A stretch of DNA of 64,000 nucleotides, from contig NZ_JAEMXM010000001.1 in assembly GCF_016482785.1 (NCBI RefSeq), forward strand, positions 774,940 to 838,939, written 5' to 3'. The notes beneath the pieces were generated by a model. It was not told the origin of the DNA, did no database searches, and saw only the letters and a program-made list of their open reading frames with translations. Source of the stretch: Paenibacillus alkalitolerans (GTDB taxonomy: Bacteria > Bacillota > Bacilli > Paenibacillales > YIM-B00363). The translations under genes and the position numbers were made by a program. Shown here one piece after another: positions 62,190 through 64,000 of this stretch (position 1 is the first letter of the stretch; each line of letters opens with the position of its first letter).

Positions 62190-62218
62190 ATAAATAGCTC
62201 TGGCCGAAAGGCCAGAGC
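62190..62218 (-). terminator. terminator of the second mannanase gene
   Basis: Perfect GCTCTGGCC-TTTC-GGCCAGAGC hairpin on the minus strand, followed by a T-rich run. Confidence 0.85.
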
Positions 62219-62255
62219 CAAAGCAGAATTTGTGACGCTTGTTCTCACGTGTTCA

Positions 62256-64000
62256 TTATTTCTGCGTAACTACAAAATTATCGAAAACAGCTGTTTGATC
62301 GAAGGTTCTCAGGCCGAAATATCCGTTCGTCAAGCTCGAATCGTTTGCGTTGATTTTTTGCACCCCGTTGACAAAACCTTTGATGGAGCTGCCTTTCAAC
62401 TCCAGCCGCAGTAAATACCACGTGCCCGGATTGGCCTCGATGTGTGCTTCCCCAAGGTTGGTCCAGCTGCCGTTCACTTTTTTGTAAAGCTGAACTTTGT
62501 TCGAATCGTAATTGATTCGCAGCGTGTACATGCTGGAAAAATCGGCGCTTGCACGGGCGACCAGTCCGGAAGAAGCATTCGGCCTAGTCTTGTCATACGC
62601 TTTGACAGCCGCAGTGACCGTTATATCGGAATGAACCGAACCTGCTCTAGCTTCCGCAATGCCGCCGCCGGTTTGCTTGAATACCTTGCTGCCGTCATCC
62701 GCCACGGTCCAATTGCCGCTTAATACCGTCCAATTCGAAACTCTGCCGCTTTGGAAAAGATCCCCGAAGCTTACCTGTTCGAACATGACCGCATCAGCCC
62801 TGGAGTTGGAACCGGAACTCGCCGTCAACCTCACATAGCCGCCCGTTCCGGCACCGAAATAGGCCGTATCGATCAGCTGCCACCGGCCTCTACCCATTGC
62901 GGTCTGATCGATGGTAACCGTATTTGTCGTACCGTTATGGTAAATCGTGAATTGGGCGTTCTGGTTCGACTTCAGATGAGTAGGATAAGTCACATATACG
63001 TTATAGTATCCTGATGAGGCAATGGTTGGCGTCCATTTCGCAGTGCTTCCGCTAGTACTGCTGTAACGAGAGGTTCCGCCGTAGCTGTCGGGAAGAGAAC
63101 TGTCACCCCATGTCCCCGACTCCGAATAACCGCTGCCGCCGTTGTCGATGATGATGGAGCCGTTCGACTTTACAGGTCCGATCACGTTGGAATAAGGGGA
63201 GTACAATCCGTCCGCATTTTTTGCCCTTATCCGATAATAATATTCGGTGCCGTTGACGGTCGACGTGTCGCTGAATATCGGTACGGTAAAATTATAGTGG
63301 CGACTGGTAGAGACCGACGGGCGCGCTACCGGTGTTGTGATATCGTCCGTCACTCCGGCGCCTACGATGTCCCAGGGTCCGGACGGATTGCTTGAGCGTT
63401 CGACGTCATATGAGCCGGCCCCCGAAACTCCCAGCCAGGAGAGGGTGTTTACGGAGTCTGCCGGAAACATGACCGGCGCGTCCGGGGCGGGCCATGGCGG
63501 GACGGTTAGTCCTTTGATCGAATAGGCGTAGTTTCGCAACTTGCCGATAATAACCGATTCGTTCGCCCAATCGCCGCTTGTAAATCCCGGATAACGCAAA
63601 TATGCCCAATTTCCAACCGGAGGCCAATACCAACCTCCCATCTTATGGTGGGGCATCGTGCCCCAGAACATGGCGCCCGAAGTTCCGTTGCTCTGTACCG
63701 TATTGAGCAGCTCCTCGGTTGTTTCGGGCGAGAAATCCCCGAACTCCCCTATAATCAACGGTTTTTTTCCTTTGGTGGTGTTCCGCCATTCGTTGATCTT
63801 GGCGATCGGATCGGAATAATTGTGATATCTGTATATATGCGGATCAATAAAATCAACATTCGGGTCGGTCAGCGCATTTTGTCTTATTCCCTGAGCGCGT
63901 ACATATCCTCCGTCGCCGACGAGATGATTCGCATCGACACTTTTGAAATAAGCGGCCATTTCGCTGACCCAACTGTCGGTGGATGGAAGCTCATTGCCGA
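62256..64000 (-). CDS. secreted GH5-like mannanase, tandem paralogue (5' end outside the window)
   Basis: The last ~580 residues of a close paralogue of the neighbouring enzyme, entering the window just after the catalytic GNELPSTDSW acid/base motif. The nucleophile region LIIGEFGDF and all accessory domains match domain for domain. Differences include LPSTDSW for LHSTDSW and about nine extra residues (VARPSVSTS) in the FnIII segment. Ends in a strong terminator. Confidence 0.85.
   Translation of the reverse strand, partial: GNELPSTDSWVSEMAAYFKSVDANHLVGDGGYVRAQGIRQNALTDPNVDFIDPHIYRYHNYSDPIAKINEWRNTTKGKKPLIIGEFGDFSPETTEELLNTVQSNGTSGAMFWGTMPHHKMGGWYWPPVGNWAYLRYPGFTSGDWANESVIIGKLRNYAYSIKGLTVPPWPAPDAPVMFPADSVNTLSWLGVSGAGSYDVERSSNPSGPWDIVGAGVTDDITTPVARPSVSTSRHYNFTVPIFSDTSTVNGTEYYYRIRAKNADGLYSPYSNVIGPVKSNGSIIIDNGGSGYSESGTWGDSSLPDSYGGTSRYSSTSGSTAKWTPTIASSGYYNVYVTYPTHLKSNQNAQFTIYHNGTTNTVTIDQTAMGRGRWQLIDTAYFGAGTGGYVRLTASSGSNSRADAVMFEQVSFGDLFQSGRVSNWTVLSGNWTVADDGSKVFKQTGGGIAEARAGSVHSDITVTAAVKAYDKTRPNASSGLVARASADFSSMYTLRINYDSNKVQLYKKVNGSWTNLGEAHIEANPGTWYLLRLELKGSSIKGFVNGVQKINANDSSLTNGYFGLRTFDQTAVFDNFVVTQK

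Larger units (their letters stand above)
61911..62255. other. intergenic region between the tandem mannanase genes
   Basis: About 345 bases: the ribosome site and cre-like site of the first gene near 61911-61942, an AT-rich stretch at 62030-62110 that should hold its promoter (no clean -35/-10 pair), and the terminator of the second gene at 62190-62218. No gene is seen. Confidence 0.5.

Overview
The window looks like a chromosomal piece of a spore-forming Gram-positive of the Paenibacillus/Cohnella type. The reasons are moderate GC, strong AGGAGG-type ribosome binding sites, LplB/LplC-type ABC permeases, a copper-amine-oxidase-N-domain secreted protein, a KtrB potassium channel and CcpA-like cre sites. 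No rRNA, tRNA, CRISPR array or phage module was seen. Most genes lie on the minus strand in long catabolic operons with their own regulators.

Layout. 1-1.0 kb: start of dgt (partial) and a DUF985 cupin. 1.1-4.5 kb: three-gene operon for a creatininase-family amidase, an FAD-linked oxidase and a cytosine-deaminase-like amidohydrolase. 4.9-6.7 kb: TetR regulator and MFS exporter, coupled by an ATGA overlap. 7.0-14.6 kb: eight-gene operon (Gfo/Idh oxidoreductase, two permeases, solute-binding protein, cupin, sugar isomerase, Tm-1-like ATP-binding protein, PEP-hydrolase-like TIM barrel) facing a divergent XRE-cupin regulator and DinB gene. 16.1-21.7 kb: ABC importer operon with two unrelated binding proteins, a second deaminase-like amidohydrolase and an internally deleted wrbA. 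21.8-27.2 kb: a 5.4-kb ISL3-family transposon, proven by matching 25-bp terminal inverted repeats and an 8-bp target duplication, carrying merR-MFS-CocE cargo; its transposase and hydrolase genes are broken. 27.3-33.0 kb: beta-mannosidase, isomerase, GNAT, KtrB. 33.1-34.6 kb: a tnpB-only IS200/IS605-type element with an omega-RNA region, sitting exactly at the stop codon of a LysM-M23 peptidase gene. 35.7-42.1 kb: secreted beta-propeller protein, GNAT, two Tat-exported phosphoesterases. 42.3-55.6 kb: twelve-gene sugar-acid cluster (TRAP transporter with two binding proteins, dehydrogenase, two unrelated dehydratases, FAH-family dehydratase, aldehyde dehydrogenase, IclR regulator) with four copies of a palindromic box. 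56.1-58.5 kb: ECF sigma factor and propeller-type anti-sigma candidate. 58.6-59.5 kb: debris zone with a tnpB left-end remnant in a broken FAD gene and small ORFs. 59.6-64 kb: two tandem secreted GH5-like mannanase paralogues.

How the genes work together. The secreted mannanases and the intracellular beta-mannosidase fit mannan use. The TRAP cluster fits uptake of a sugar acid and its conversion by two dehydrations and one oxidation to 2-oxoglutarate (Weimberg-like). The 7-15 kb operon is a complete uptake-and-catabolism unit of unknown substrate, built around two proteins that are fused in plant Tm-1. The points most worth following are the cargo-bearing ISL3 transposon, the Tm-1/TIM-barrel operon, the tnpB insertion that separated a gene from its terminator, and the four-copy putative IclR operator.
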